The notes beneath the pieces were generated by a model, which saw only the letters and a list, made by a program, of their open reading frames with translations, ran no database searches and was not told the DNA's origin. This document shows, piece by piece, positions 29,804-40,900 of a stretch of 64,000 nucleotides of DNA. Made by a program: the position numbers and the translations under genes. The stretch is from assembly GCA_037953745.1 (NCBI GenBank), contig JBAKBP010007461.1, positions 1-64,000 of the forward strand, written 5' to 3'. Origin of the DNA: Lithodes maja. Lineage: Eukaryota; Arthropoda; Malacostraca; Decapoda; Lithodidae. How positions within the stretch are numbered: the first letter of the stretch is position 1; every line of letters begins with the position of its first letter.

Positions 29804-31246
29804 TTGAAAGGCTCGAATAAGACATTAATGCCTAATATAGTGCGTCAACTAAGGTTGCACCTAGACAATGGCCTCATCAGGTGTGAGGGTCGCCTGAAGT
29901 GGTCGGGTGTACCAGACGGCACAAACCGACCTATACTTATGCCAACAAGACATCACGTTACTGATCTGTTGATCATACGTGCACATAGGGAAGTAAAACA
30001 CTACGGGGTATGTCATATTATATCAAATTTACGTCTCGCATGGTGGATACCCAGAGTTCGACAAGTAGCTCGACGCGTAGTGAGAAAGTGTGTAATATGC
30101 CAGAGACTAAAGGGTAAACCATATGCAATTGGACCAGCTCCACCTCTACCTGAATGCCGTGTAAAGCACGTAGAACCTTTCCAAGCGGTAGGATTAGATT
30201 ACACAGGGGCATTGAAGACGAGGGAGCATGAGAAGGTTTATATATTATTGTTTACCTGTGCGACGTCTCGAGCGGTACACCTAGAACTATGTGATAATAT
30301 GTCTAGCGAAGAATTTATGCTGGCGTTTAGACGGTTTTGTGCCCGTCGTTCATTCCCTCAACTCATTCTTAGCGACAATGCTCCCACTTATGTCCAAGCA
30401 TCAAAATATCTAAAGGATATGAGTAGTGATCCTACTGTCATCACTTTTTTGGGAGAGAAGAAGTGCAAATGGAGGTTCATTCCAGTTAAGGCACCTTGGT
30501 TTGGTGGAATGTGGGAACGATGTGTCGGCATAGTAAAGTCAGGACTAAGAGCGGTTGTAGGACGTGCTCTATTAAAGAAAAGTGAGTTGACGACAGTCCT
30601 CACAGAGATAGAGGCAGTCGTGAATGATCGCCCGCTTACATATGTGTACACCGACCTGCAAGAACCACTACCTTTAACGCCAGCTCACTTGCTATATGGA
30701 AAACCATTGACTGCGTTTCCATCTGATTTTCAGTCCATAGTAGAGTTAGAGGATCCCTCGTTGTACTCTGAGGTAGCGGTGTCTAAGAGGTACCAGTATA
30801 TATCCAGGATAATCGAGGATTTTAGGAAACGGTGGATTAGTGAATATCTGCTAGCATTGAGGGAAAGGAGTGTTACTCCCTCTGGTAGACCAACGGCACC
30901 TACAGTTGGCGAAGTTGTTTTAATTAAAGAAGATAGTCATCGTTTATGCTGGAAATTAGGCAGCGTATTGGAGGTATACAAGGGGGCAGACTCTGTAGAG
31001 CGGGTGGCGCTATTGAAGACAGCCACTGGAACTACTGTTCGTCCTATCGCACGTTTGTACGCTTTGGAGCTCGATTCCGCATTGCAATCTGAGGCTCCAC
31101 CTGTTATTGCTGGGTCCGAGGATTCTCAAAGGAACGACTCACCTCTTACTGATGGTGATCATTCTCGGACCGGGACGCGTCCCAGACGCGCTGCTGCTGG
31201 CGCCGTCGACTTGTGGCGTCAGAAGATAGCCTCTGGGCAACTTTAG
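29804..31246 (+). CDS. BEL integrase
   Basis: 480 codons in frame with the RT ORF. An HHCC-type zinc-binding segment (HHVTDLLIIRAHRE, then CVICQRLKG) comes first. The DDE catalytic core has D in GLDYTG, D in LSDNAPTY and E in WERCVGIVK. A BEL-type C-terminal region follows (NDRPLTY, LTPAHLLYG, KRYQYISRIIEDF, WISEYLLAL). The enzyme would insert the cDNA with a 5 bp stagger, as the CAGGG duplication shows. Catalytic residues look intact. The polypurine tract GTGGGGGGAG lies just before LTR2, 28 bp after the stop. Confidence 0.9.
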   Translation: MKGSNKTLMPNIVRQLRLHLDNGLIRCEGRLKWSGVPDGTNRPILMPTRHHVTDLLIIRAHREVKHYGVCHIISNLRLAWWIPRVRQVARRVVRKCVICQRLKGKPYAIGPAPPLPECRVKHVEPFQAVGLDYTGALKTREHEKVYILLFTCATSRAVHLELCDNMSSEEFMLAFRRFCARRSFPQLILSDNAPTYVQASKYLKDMSSDPTVITFLGEKKCKWRFIPVKAPWFGGMWERCVGIVKSGLRAVVGRALLKKSELTTVLTEIEAVVNDRPLTYVYTDLQEPLPLTPAHLLYGKPLTAFPSDFQSIVELEDPSLYSEVAVSKRYQYISRIIEDFRKRWISEYLLALRERSVTPSGRPTAPTVGEVVLIKEDSHRLCWKLGSVLEVYKGADSVERVALLKTATGTTVRPIARLYALELDSALQSEAPPVIAGSEDSQRNDSPLTDGDHSRTGTRPRRAAAGAVDLWRQKIASGQL

Positions 31247-31283
31247 GTTTAAGGTGGGGTTCAGGTCTTTTTTGTGGGGGGAG

Positions 31284-32080
31284 TGTATCGTATAAATACG
31301 ATAGAATATGACTCTTTTGTGATCTCGTATGTCTCTGTGACGTCACGATCTCTCCTACAGCACGACGTAGGACGAGTAGATCGTATATTATAAGATTGTA
31401 AATAAGTTAAGTTATAAAAGGCCTAATATGCTATTAAGCAATATTGCCATGGTCTTATGTAGTATATATGAATTTATCGTATATATTAATATAATTTATC
31501 GTATAGAGCAACCTAAATGCGGTACGATAAATTGGGCTCCTGGCGGTTTGCCAAGGCAGCAAGGTGTGCTTTTGAGGTATGCCAGAGCCTTCACGAACAC
31601 CAACCAGTTAACATCCAATTTTCCGCCCTCAGTTGATCGTGCTTTTGTGCCTGTAATCACAATACACATACAGCAATACACTCAGCTACACCATCACGAC
31701 GCTCTCATCGACATCATGACTGACTGATAGATAAGCATACATTATAATAATCATGTCCATTCCCATGTAATCATTTATTCTTTCTTTAACTTGACTCGAG
31801 TCTTGGGACCGAAGTCTCGTTCCCCATTGTCCACCGCCATATTGGATAAAACGTTCTCCCTTGCCTCATTGCCACGTGGAACTATTGGTGAGTTAATTCC
31901 TGGCTAATATTAACCCTTATAACCTTACCCTATATATACATTTGTTATGTGAGACCTTTGGATATAAATTAGCTTGTTTCAGATTGAATTCAATTTAGAT
32001 ATAGAGTAGTTTTCATTTAGATTGATTTTATTTGATTCATTATAGCTTAGTAATATTTAACTTCCATTGATAGTTTACCA
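31284..32080 (+). repeat. Right LTR of the BEL element
   Basis: Nearly identical to 24747-25543 (about three substitutions). Followed by CAGGG. Confidence 0.92.
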
Positions 32081-32085
32081 CAGGG

Positions 32086-33697
32086 TGTCTTCCATACTGT
32101 AGTGTGAGTCTAACCTGTCGCTGGTGCATTAAATGATCGCCCTTGAGTAGAAAAACCCCTTTGCATTTACGTTAAAATTTCTACTGAAAGGGGAAAACTC
32201 CTGAGGTCTCATTCACGGCCAGCGACATAAACCTGGTGGTTAACCCACTTATTTTTACAGTGAAAACTAGTGGCTTTGCCCACTCATTTACAATGAACAC
32301 ACAATTAAGCTCAGCTAATGTCATGTAAAAAGAGATGTTGTAAGACACGGTTTAAATGAGGTATGTGAAGAAACAGTGTAAAAAAAAAATCGGCTCAACT
32401 CTATGGACTGCTGGGTATAAACATTTGTTTTGACTTGATGAGGGATCCTTGGGCGTAGTTTCTTGAGGGCCAGGATTCCTGCCGTGGGTTCTCCAATCTC
32501 CCGACGAATGCCTGGCTGACTCAGTACCTGTATAAAATTTGGAAGCGGCAGAATAAAAGCGAACAAACAACATTTCATCCCCTCCCCTCCCGTGTGATAT
32601 ATTCACGCTACTTATTGTTGACTCCCTCTATCATCAGTCTCCCCACTATTTAACCCGACTTACGCCCCAGACCTCATTCAACGATGGCCTTCCCGAGTTT
32701 TCACCTGATGCTGGCTAGCAATATGCACTGTTGCTATTCACCACAGCACCCAGACTCTCCGCGAGCCTAAGCCGCGCCCCTGGCGACATCTGGCACCACC
32801 ACACACATCCCACACTTTTCCCAAGTTTAAATTAAGCAGGATCGAGCCTCCTCTGACGCTCTCTCTCTCTGTCTCCTCTAACTTTTCCTATGGTCTTCCC
32901 TTTCTATCCCAACCCTTGCTGCTACGCAATCCCTCACTTATTTAGTATTCGTCCTATCCAATGCTCGTCCCTCCCTCTCCCTCTTGTCCTTGACAAGGAA
33001 CAACAGATGTTTAAGAGAGGAATAGAACAATCAAAGCAAAAAAAAAAAAAAATCATGCCCGACACACAACTGACCCATATAACTGAAACTGTCTAGATTT
33101 ATGATCCCGGAATAAGAGAAACAACAACGACTCGGCCAGATTACAACACTTCCCTCTATCCTTAAACGATCGAACACAGCACTTGCGTATGATAAACGAA
33201 TTTAAAGGAAACTATTCCACATAACACCTACTGCCTAAGATTTATGACACCGGAATAAGAGAAACAACAACGACTCGATCGGATTACAACACTTCCCTCT
33301 ATCCTAAACGATCGATCACAGCACTTGCGTATGACGAACGAATTTAAAGGAAACTATTCACATGGCATAAAATCACAGCGACAATCACAACAAAAAAATC
33401 AACAGATCAATTATAGACAAGCAAACTCAAATTATCGGACACAATTACTTCTCAAAGCGAATCGTAGAACTAAATATTATGAAACAATGTGGGGCGCGCG
33501 AGCGATGGGAAAAGGAATTCACTTGTTTACACAAGGAGGTTCACCGACGCTCCCAGGATGTGACTTGACCACGAGGGGAAAGAAAAAAAACAAAATTCCC
33601 GCGTGGGGCTACTTTTGTATGAACACAATTATACAACAAATCCTTCATTATCCGGTACATCTACATCAGAAACTGGTCCTGTATCACGGTCGCCACT
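32086..33697 (-). other. Non-coding interior of the LARD-like element
   Basis: With 24690-24746, this is all that lies between the LTRs apart from the nested BEL. No convincing ORF. A ~143 bp tandem duplication occupies about 33095-33375 (AATAAGAGAAACAACAACGA at 33111 and 33254). It lies next to the primer-binding site and could act in packaging, which is an inference. Confidence 0.65.
33683..33697 (-). promoter_or_regulatory. Primer-binding site of the LARD-like element
   Basis: On the minus strand the LTR end ATTACA is followed by AG and TGGCGACCGTGATAC. The first eight bases equal those of the Gmr1-like elements. Confidence 0.7.
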
Positions 33698-35623
33698 TGT
33701 AATAGATCATGCCCGGTGCCAATTGTAATAGTAATCCTGTCCAGATCGCCAATTGTAATAGATCATAAGACTAATAGGTACTGTAACACTTGCCCATTAT
33801 CTAGGAAATAAACCTATAATTGATAGTGTCGTTACTTTAGATCAAAAATAGACAAATATCCCTTGTGAAATTATGGCAACAAAAGTCCCAGAACATGCTA
33901 TACATTTATATCTATACTGTCTCGATGCAGTAATATATTTGAAGAGAAAATTGCAGTTCCCAGCTTGCGGGATAATAGAGTACACGGATTTATTGTAATG
34001 ATAGGTATATATTGATAATAATTATATTCTTAAAGTTAGTAAGAATTAAAGAAACAAACATTCCTACTAAAATGGTTTTATTGAATAGCGACACTGAAAT
34101 TGCATTTATCAAAGAGACAATTTCATTCACACACTCAGCCACTCAATCTAACCCACTTATCTAATCCACTTACCTAAATACAATTACCCAGTATTATAAC
34201 TACCCCTAAGATTACCCCAAATCATTATACTGATTACTGCTTGTCACACGAAATCTCACATCAACCAACCCTTTAGTCTACTGTGTTACTGAAATCGTCT
34301 AGCCCAGCAAATGACCGCATGATCGAATAGGCACGAGATTTTCCCACACTCACAGTACCCGTCAATCACACTCATCACTCTCTCTCTCTCTCACCTCCTC
34401 ACCTCGGTTACGTGACTCGCTAGACTAATGAGAGTTGCCTAATTAAAGGGTCTCAAAACGGGCAGTACGACAAGTCCTAGGGAGTCAAGCCGACCATCCT
34501 CTAACAGTAACCTCACCCTCTGTGGGGTTGAGAGCTACGGCGTCACTCACCGACACACCACACACGTGACTCGCTAGACTAATGAGAGTTGCCTAATTAA
34601 AGGGGTCTCAAAACGGGCAGTACGACAAGTCCTTCAAGCCGACAATCCTCTAGCGGTAACCATCACCCTCTGTGGGGTTAAGATGCTACGGCGTCACTCA
34701 CACACCCGCACACATCCACACACACGTGACTCGCTAGACTAATGAGAGTTGCCTAATCAAAGGGTCTCAAAAAGGCAGTACGACAAGCCCTTCAAGCCGA
34801 CAATCCTCTAGCGGTAACCTCACCCTCTGTGGGGTTAAGTGTTACGGCGTCACTCACCACACCCGCACACATCCACACACCCCTGGTCACGTGCATAGCT
34901 AAATCAGTGGGATATCGCCGCAGGAGAACTATGTCGCCCTGGGCATCCCTAGCCTTTAGCAAGCCCTCTGTGGGGTCATGCTTACACCTGCCATTCTCGG
35001 CCATAACATAAGCTAATTCGGTCGGCGTCACAACCTTGTCCATGTGCACGGTCTGGCACAGTCCTGGTGACTGGCCAACGCACACAAGCACACCACCACA
35101 CATCACTCTCACCACCACACATCACTCTGGATATCTCCATCAACGTTGACACTTGTCTAACTGAATTGGACTCACCTGATTATGGTTGAATTAGGGCACG
35201 AGGTGCCCTCGCAGCCCTGCCGACCCATTCATCGCGGGCACAACAAAATTGGACTATCTCGTTGGGGTCGGGCAGGAGCAGAATAAGGCCTGTCCTGGGC
35301 ATTCCTGCCCCCTTTATAACCTCGGTTTTCCCCTCCCCAATCACATTTTGAATTTGGTGCCAATGAAAAGACTGGACGCTCCCTATGACCACGCCTACAA
35401 CATGAACGCACACACACATGTACGCGTAACGGCGGCCTACCCACGCTCACAAGCAAGAATGCACACACGCACACATGTGCGCGAGGCGCCTAGCGGTACA
35501 CAGGCCTATGCCTGTGCCTCCACCCCTCTTCTCTACAGCTGTTCCCGCCTCCCCAATTTTTCCCGCGCTCGAGAAATATACCTAACCCTATATATAATCA
35601 CAGTCACGGTCTGACCCGTGACA
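33698..35623 (-). repeat. LTR (right) of the LARD-like element, uninterrupted
   Basis: A complete 1926 bp LTR. On the minus strand it begins TGTCACGGGTCAGACC and ends CATGATCTATTACA. It contains the ~155 bp tandem units at 34410-34860. Followed on the plus strand by the AACAG duplication. Confidence 0.9.
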
Positions 35624-35750
35624 AACAGGTCTAGTGACCCTTCTAGGCTGCTTGTCCTCCAAAACACTGAGGCTCAAGTGTCCAAACAGTGGTTTAGAGT
35701 GGGTAAGGGAACATTGGAAAGGGAACTACTGCCCTGGAACTAATGTCCTT
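35624..35750 (+). repeat. Repeat X, right half
   Basis: Matches the minus strand of 9060-9180 (AGTGACCCTTCTAGGCTG, then AACAGTGGTTTAGAGTGGG). It completes the repeat split by the LTR insertion. Confidence 0.8.
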
Positions 35751-35924
35751 GGCAGGATTAGGAAGTTAGTAGAGGACAGATACTCAACTGTGTGTGTACG
35801 TATGTCTTGGTGAGTGTGCGTGCGTGTGTGTGTGTGTCAATCACATGGGCTCAGAGAGGGTGGTGAGTCACTCTCTCCTTCACACAGTCAGTATATCACC
35901 GATTTGCTCCTGTAATCACTGAGA

Positions 35925-36115
35925 GGTAGGGGGGGGGGGATATGGTTGAGGATGCTTGTGGAGTGAAGGAGGAGCTTAGGGGGGGGGGGGGGAGATGGTT
36001 GAGGATGCTTGTGGAGTGAAGGAGGAGCTTGGGGGGGGGGGAGATGGTTGAGGATGCTTGTGGAGTGAAGGAGGAGCTTGGGGGGGGGGGGAGGGGGTTT
36101 GAGGGTGCTTGTGGG
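35925..36115. repeat. G-rich minisatellite
   Basis: Three ~53 bp units (ATGGTTGAGGATGCTTGTGG, then AGTGAAGGAGGAGCTT) are separated by runs of 9-14 G. The G runs make G-quadruplexes likely on the plus strand. It lies in the NAMPT intron, 0.55 kb from the exon. Confidence 0.9.
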
Positions 36116-36599
36116 GGCAGGCGGGCAGTAGGGAGAGGGTTGGGGGAGTGAAGGAGGGGCTGGGGATGGAGCTTAGTTCATCACAAGGCAGATAGGGCCA
36201 AGATTGCACCATGGAATATGTTATTGCTTGGCGTGAAACATGCTGACGCCACAAAGCGTCACCCAGGCTTAAGGTGTTAAGACCTTTACAATCTCATTAT
36301 CTAACTATTTTATTAGTGACCATATACCGGGTCATTATTGATGATGGTAGTGTGGTGGTAAATGGGAATGGTATCCATCAATGAGGTAGCTGAATTCTGA
36401 TATAAACGAGATATTAAAACTGCCAGACTACAATTGATCATCAAAATTGACGATAAAGGCACTTGTGTGACACCGCCTTCAGGAATCAAAGACATTAACT
36501 GTCTCAACTCAAGCAGTTCCTTCCTAATCCTCAGAAACTTGTCTAATTGTAGGTAGCATACAACAAAAGAGTTATACAATCTTTAAATCAAGTAATGCC
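36116..36599. other. Intronic spacer with a MITE-end remnant
   Basis: Near 36450, CACTTGTGTGACACCGCCTT resembles the Harbinger-like ends at 7934-8146 and 8525-8735. No gene. Confidence 0.35.
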
Positions 36600-36650
36600 A
36601 CTTGAGAAAAAACTCATACAAACCGCCAGGGATTCGAACCCTGGTAAAAG
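36600..36650 (-). repeat. tRNA T-arm-like SINE remnant
   Basis: On the minus strand CCAGGGTTCGAATCCCTGG forms a perfect T-arm-like hairpin with a box B. It lies just past the donor site of the NAMPT exon. No box A was found. Confidence 0.5.
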
Positions 36651-36666
36651 AGTTATATCTTCTCAC

Positions 36667-36855
36667 CTGTCCTTTGTCGCCACTATCATGCTGAGCGGTG
36701 GACCAGTTGCCCTGTTGGTCCTGGTGTAGGGATAGACGACCCTTCTTACTAGTCTTGCCCGGGTCAGTAATGGGTTGTTTGTACACCTCTACCTCCTTAC
36801 CGTCCGCCACTGCCACGCTCACCTTGTACGCACACTTCTGGGTGTCACGGTCGCA
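36667..36855 (-). CDS. NAMPT: NAMPT penultimate coding exon
   Basis: 63 codons in phase 0 on both sides, with a GTTTGCAG acceptor and a GTGAGA donor. The sequence CDRDTQKCAYKVSV, EVEVYKQPITDPGKTSKKGR and LSLHQDQQGN follows the C-terminal part of animal NAMPT, where the DP-x-K-x-SKKGRLSLHR block is diagnostic. It lies after the active-site region and forms part of the C-terminal beta structure of the dimer. The exon ends DKGQ and joins in frame to DLL in the last exon at 10405. Upstream NAMPT exons, which carry the phosphoribosyl-binding and catalytic residues, should lie at higher coordinates. I could not find them in this window. Confidence 0.92.
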
Positions 36856-36877
36856 CTGCAAACCGGGCATATGTTTT

Positions 36878-37042
36878 GGTGACCGATCAACTCAACCAGT
36901 AGACCATTTCAACCAGTACCAAATCAACCAATACGGTTAGCTTAGGTTAGTACTATATCTTGGCACTGGTTTGGTTGGTCTGGGTTAATTTGGCACTGGT
37001 TGAGAGCTATTGGTTGAAATGGTCTATTGATTGAGATGACAT
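36878..37042. repeat. Imperfect palindromic element
   Basis: CAACCAGTAGACCATTTCAACCAGTA on the left pairs with the inverse of the right end (GGTTGAAATGGTCTATTGATTGAG), forming a ~165 bp hairpin. No target duplication is clear. Confidence 0.5.
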
Positions 37043-37219
37043 GGAGGTTAGATTACTACATAATATATACATATATAAACAAACTTAATATTATCTATCT
37101 ATCAATCTATTCATCTATCTATCCATTTATATTTATATACATACATACTGCACACTCAAAATCAATAGTTCGGTAAACTATTTATTTTGAATGTACATAT
37201 AGGCCATACTGAACATTGA

Positions 37220-37446
37220 AATGGCCGAAGGCCGGTTCCTCTTAAATTACAGGCTCGCTATCGCTCGCCAGGAAAAATCGACACCTAAATGGCACAAAGT
37301 CTTAAAATTGACAGAAATGGGGCGAAAGTTCTTAAAATCGCCAAACTAATAGGGCGAACGTCTTATAATATCAAAAGCAATGGGGCTAACCATGAGGAGG
37401 AAAGGGGTCAAGGAAAAAAATCCCTCAAGTGGAAATCTCCCCTTAA
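37220..37446. mobile_element. Partial copy of the TTAA repeat at 9297-9603
   Basis: Shares GCCGAAGGCCGGTTCCTC, GCTCGCTATCGCTCGCC, and the right end GGAAATCTCCCC followed by TTAA. The left third is missing. Confidence 0.7.
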
Positions 37447-37978
37447 CAATATAAATATCAATAAAAATAACTAGAGCAAACGGCCTGTACACTTCCACTA
37501 CCATTCCCTGACTGACTCTTCCCAAATGGTAGAAATATTAGCTCGATTACTCTAGTCGTTTTTGAGTTACAGTGGTTATAGAGTGGTCATGATTAACCGA
37601 GTCAATTAACCCCTTCAGACTCATATGACGCAGAGGTTGCCAGACTAGCAATAAGAAATAGAGTTCTCTCACTCTTATAATTACCTCTCCAAAATTAGTT
37701 TTCTGCCCACAGCTAACTCAAAGACAACTGCAGAGGTTGAAGTAACTAAACTAAAGGTTTCTAAATACCCCTGATGGTTACTTACTTACTTGTTACTTGG
37801 TGTGGAGTTTCTCAGCCGCGCTCCGTCACTAGATGTGACGCTCGTCGCAGCTGCCCTTTAAACCATCTAGCACTTGTAGTCTTGTCTCACAGTGCCATCT
37901 TCTAAGTCATAACACTCCCTGAACAAATGTGTTTTTAGTGACTTTTTAAAGGCCTTTATGTTCGCACACCTTTTCACA
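37447..37978. other. Spacer before the piggyBac element
   Basis: No supported gene. A GC-rich segment at 37810-37860 contains TCACTAGATGTGACGC, of unknown origin. Confidence 0.35.
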
Positions 37979-40900
37979 TTAACCCGGGAGCTGCGGGGAG
38001 ACTCTTAAGAGTTCCCCCGGCGCACTGCGGGAAGACTCTTCAGAGTAACGCTTTTGAACGCGTACCAAAACCGCGCGTTAATAGTCAGGCGGCTGAAAAT
38101 TGGTGTGGATGTAGTACTACATGTCAACTCTCGATACCACCCCGCCAAACGCTCTCCCCGCACTCGTGCAAGCACCACCGCGCCAGTAACCACGCACTAG
38201 TCATGGAGCCCACACGTCCCTCACGCTCGCTCCCTGATGACACAACCAGCCCTCCTTCTGGTGGTGTTAGCCGCCGTGGAAGGCAGAGGGTGGCTGCCAA
38301 AGACCCTAGCTACCAGTACGACACGCCCTACAGCTCTGAGGACGAAACACCAGCACCCAAAGCACAAAAAACACGTGCAAGCAGGGCAATGGCACAGAGG
38401 TCATTGGTCTTTCGGGACACTGCCACCACGACCCAGGCCACTGCAACAACCACTACCACCACCACTACCACCACTGCCACCACTGCCACCCCTGCCACCC
38501 CTGCCAGCGACGTAGGAGGCCGCCCTAGGGCTGCAAAACCTGCGGGGGCAGGAAAAATTAAAGGCACGGGCGTAGGGAAAAGATCCCGTACGCCAGCCAC
38601 AGTGCCCCTACCACCACCACCACCACCAGCCGCCGCCCCTGGCCCGGCTGCCGCCGCCGCCCCTGGCCCGACTGCCGCTGCCGCCCCTGCTGCCCCTGCC
38701 AGCGACGCAGGAGGCCGCCCTAGGGCTGCAAAGCCTGCGGGGGCAGGAAAAATTAAAGGCACGGGCATAGGGAAAATATCCCGTACGCCAGCCACAGTGC
38801 CCCTACCACCACCACCACCACCAGCCGCCGCCCCTGGCCCGGCTGCCGCCGGCGCCCCTGGCCCGGCTGCCGCTGCCGCCCCTGCTGCCCCTGCCGCCCC
38901 TGCTGCCCCTGCCGCCCCTGCCCAAGGAACAGGGAAGGGGAAGGGGAAGGGGAAGGGGAAAGGGAGAGGGAAAGCGACTGCTGGCCCTGCTGTCCCTGGT
39001 GGCCCTGCTGCCCCTGTTGCCCCTGTTGCCCCTGCTGCCCCTGTTGCCCCTGTTGCCCCTGCTGCCCCTGCCGCCCCTGCCGCCCCTGCCCAAGGAACAG
39101 AGAGAAGGGCGACAGGCACCACCATCATCTTGCCATCAAGGCCACGCACCACTGCTGCCCCTGCCGCCGCCTCTGCCGCCGCCTCTGCCGCCGCCCCTAC
39201 CGCCACCTCTGCTGTCCCTGTCCATAAGACACCCTCGCGTGCAAAAATTACCCGGAAAACTCTGACACCATCAAAATATGGCGCCCTGCTGTTTGATGGT
39301 GATTCGCAGGACATTGGCAGCCAAGGTTTTGACGACGAAGACCTAGCACGGGACCAAGGGTGGGGGGATTTGGGAGTGGACAGTGGGAGTGAGTCAGACG
39401 TCGGCGACGAAAATGAGGAAGGTCATCGTCTGTCTAGTGAAGAGGAGGGTGATGATGATCAAGTGCTGTATCGCGACCATGGAAGCGATATTTCAGACGA
39501 TGAAGCAGACGCAGACGGCATTCCGATCCCTGGCTTGCCTTCGTTCGATTGGTCTGACGGGGTCAATTTTGTACCTGACGTGCCCCAGTTCAATCCTGGG
39601 ACGTCAGAAACAACTGACGACTGGCCCTGTGATGATCAAGCGAACGAAAGCGACTTCTTCCTCGCTTTTTTCGATATGGAGGTAATGACGTACATCGTTG
39701 CCCAAACAAACGCCTACTACAGGTGGGTGTTTGGCCGATTGGACGTCCTTTCTCCAAAAGCGAGAATACGAGGCTGGGTGGATACGACTGTGGAAGAATT
39801 TATGACGTTCTTTGCCTTGTTGTTCCTCATGCCTCTGATCAAGAAGCATGTGTTGCAACACTATTGGAAGCACGACCCTCTCATCGCCACCCCAACTTTC
39901 AATAAGTTCATGACTCGTGACAGATTTTTGTTGCTGCTAAGATTTATGCACTTTGCAGACAACGAAAATCCTAACAGGATTGACAGGATATGGAAAGTTC
40001 GGAATGTGTTCACCATGTTGTTAGAGAGGTATAGGAAATACTTTTACCCCTTCCTCAATTTGGTGATTGATGAGTCGCTCGTGCTCTTCAAAGGACGTCT
40101 TGTTTTCAAACAGTATATCCCCTTGAAAAGGCATAGGTTCGGAATCAAGCTCTTCGTTTTGTGTGACTGCGAAACTGGAATAGTGCTTGACATGATCGTG
40201 TACACAGGCACTGACATTGACATCCCGAAAGCCGCTGCCAATGACCCCATGGGCATGTCAGGTGCCATCGTCAGGAAAATGTTGGCACCTTACCTGGGCA
40301 AAGGCCACATCATCTACACTGATAACTGGTATACTTCTCCTGCTCTCTGCCAGTTTCTTCATGACAACCAAACGGGGTCATGTGGGACTGTCAGAAAGAC
40401 AAGAAAGTTTATGCCAAAATTCACAGGTGATGTCATTCCTCTCACAGATGCCTCCTCCAGTGACACACCTTCAGAAGACGACCTGGCCCAGGAACACCGT
40501 GAGAGGCATGTGCGAAGAAGGCGACGAAAGGGGCAGAAATACAAGCAGCTCGAAAAGTGTGGGAAAGTGATAGCCCTGAAGTGGAAGGATAAGCGAGACG
40601 TCCACCTGCTTTCCACCGTCCACACAGGTGCCCAGATGGATTCTGGCAAAATCCACTACCGAACCAGGAAGACCATCTACAAGCCCGACATGGTAGTGGA
40701 CTACACCAAAAACATGCGCATGGTGGACAAGTCTGACTGTCAGCTGTCAGGCGTTGAGTGTCTGAGGAAGACTGTGAAGTGGTATCACAAGCTCTTCCTC
40801 CACCTTGTTGACATAACGATGCTGAACGCCTACAACTTGTGGTTGGTCAAAAAGAATATGGCCCCAAACCAGAAACTTAAATTCCGGGAGTTCGTGTACA

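Larger units (their letters stand above)
24747..32080 (+). mobile_element. BEL/Pao LTR retrotransposon
   Basis: A 7.3 kb element with 797 bp LTRs (24747-25543, 31284-32080) differing at about three positions by eye. It is flanked by the 5 bp duplication CAGGG (24742-24746, 32081-32085), typical of BEL/Pao. It encodes gag-protease, RT-RNase H and integrase. It is nested in the interior of the minus-strand LTR element. One frame change and one in-frame stop interrupt an otherwise intact pol. Confidence 0.93.
20271..35623 (-). mobile_element. Non-autonomous LTR retrotransposon (LARD-like) with nested insertions
   Basis: Two ~1.9 kb LTRs (20271-24689, split by a LINE, and 33698-35623) flanked by AACAG at 20266-20270 and 35624-35628. 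Orientation is minus: a polypurine tract (GTAGGGGGGAA on the minus strand) abuts the left LTR, and a primer-binding site (TGGCGACCGTGATAC) abuts the right LTR. Without the nested BEL its interior is only ~1.7 kb and has no coding capacity. The LTRs appear about 99% identical, so the insertion is young. The eight PBS bases shared with the Gmr1-like elements suggest a partner that could mobilise it, which is an inference. Confidence 0.85.

Noticed and set aside
38328..39314. 328-codon Ala/Gly-rich antisense ORF within the piggyBac gene
   Set aside because: A mirror of GC-rich codon repeats in the transposase N-terminus.
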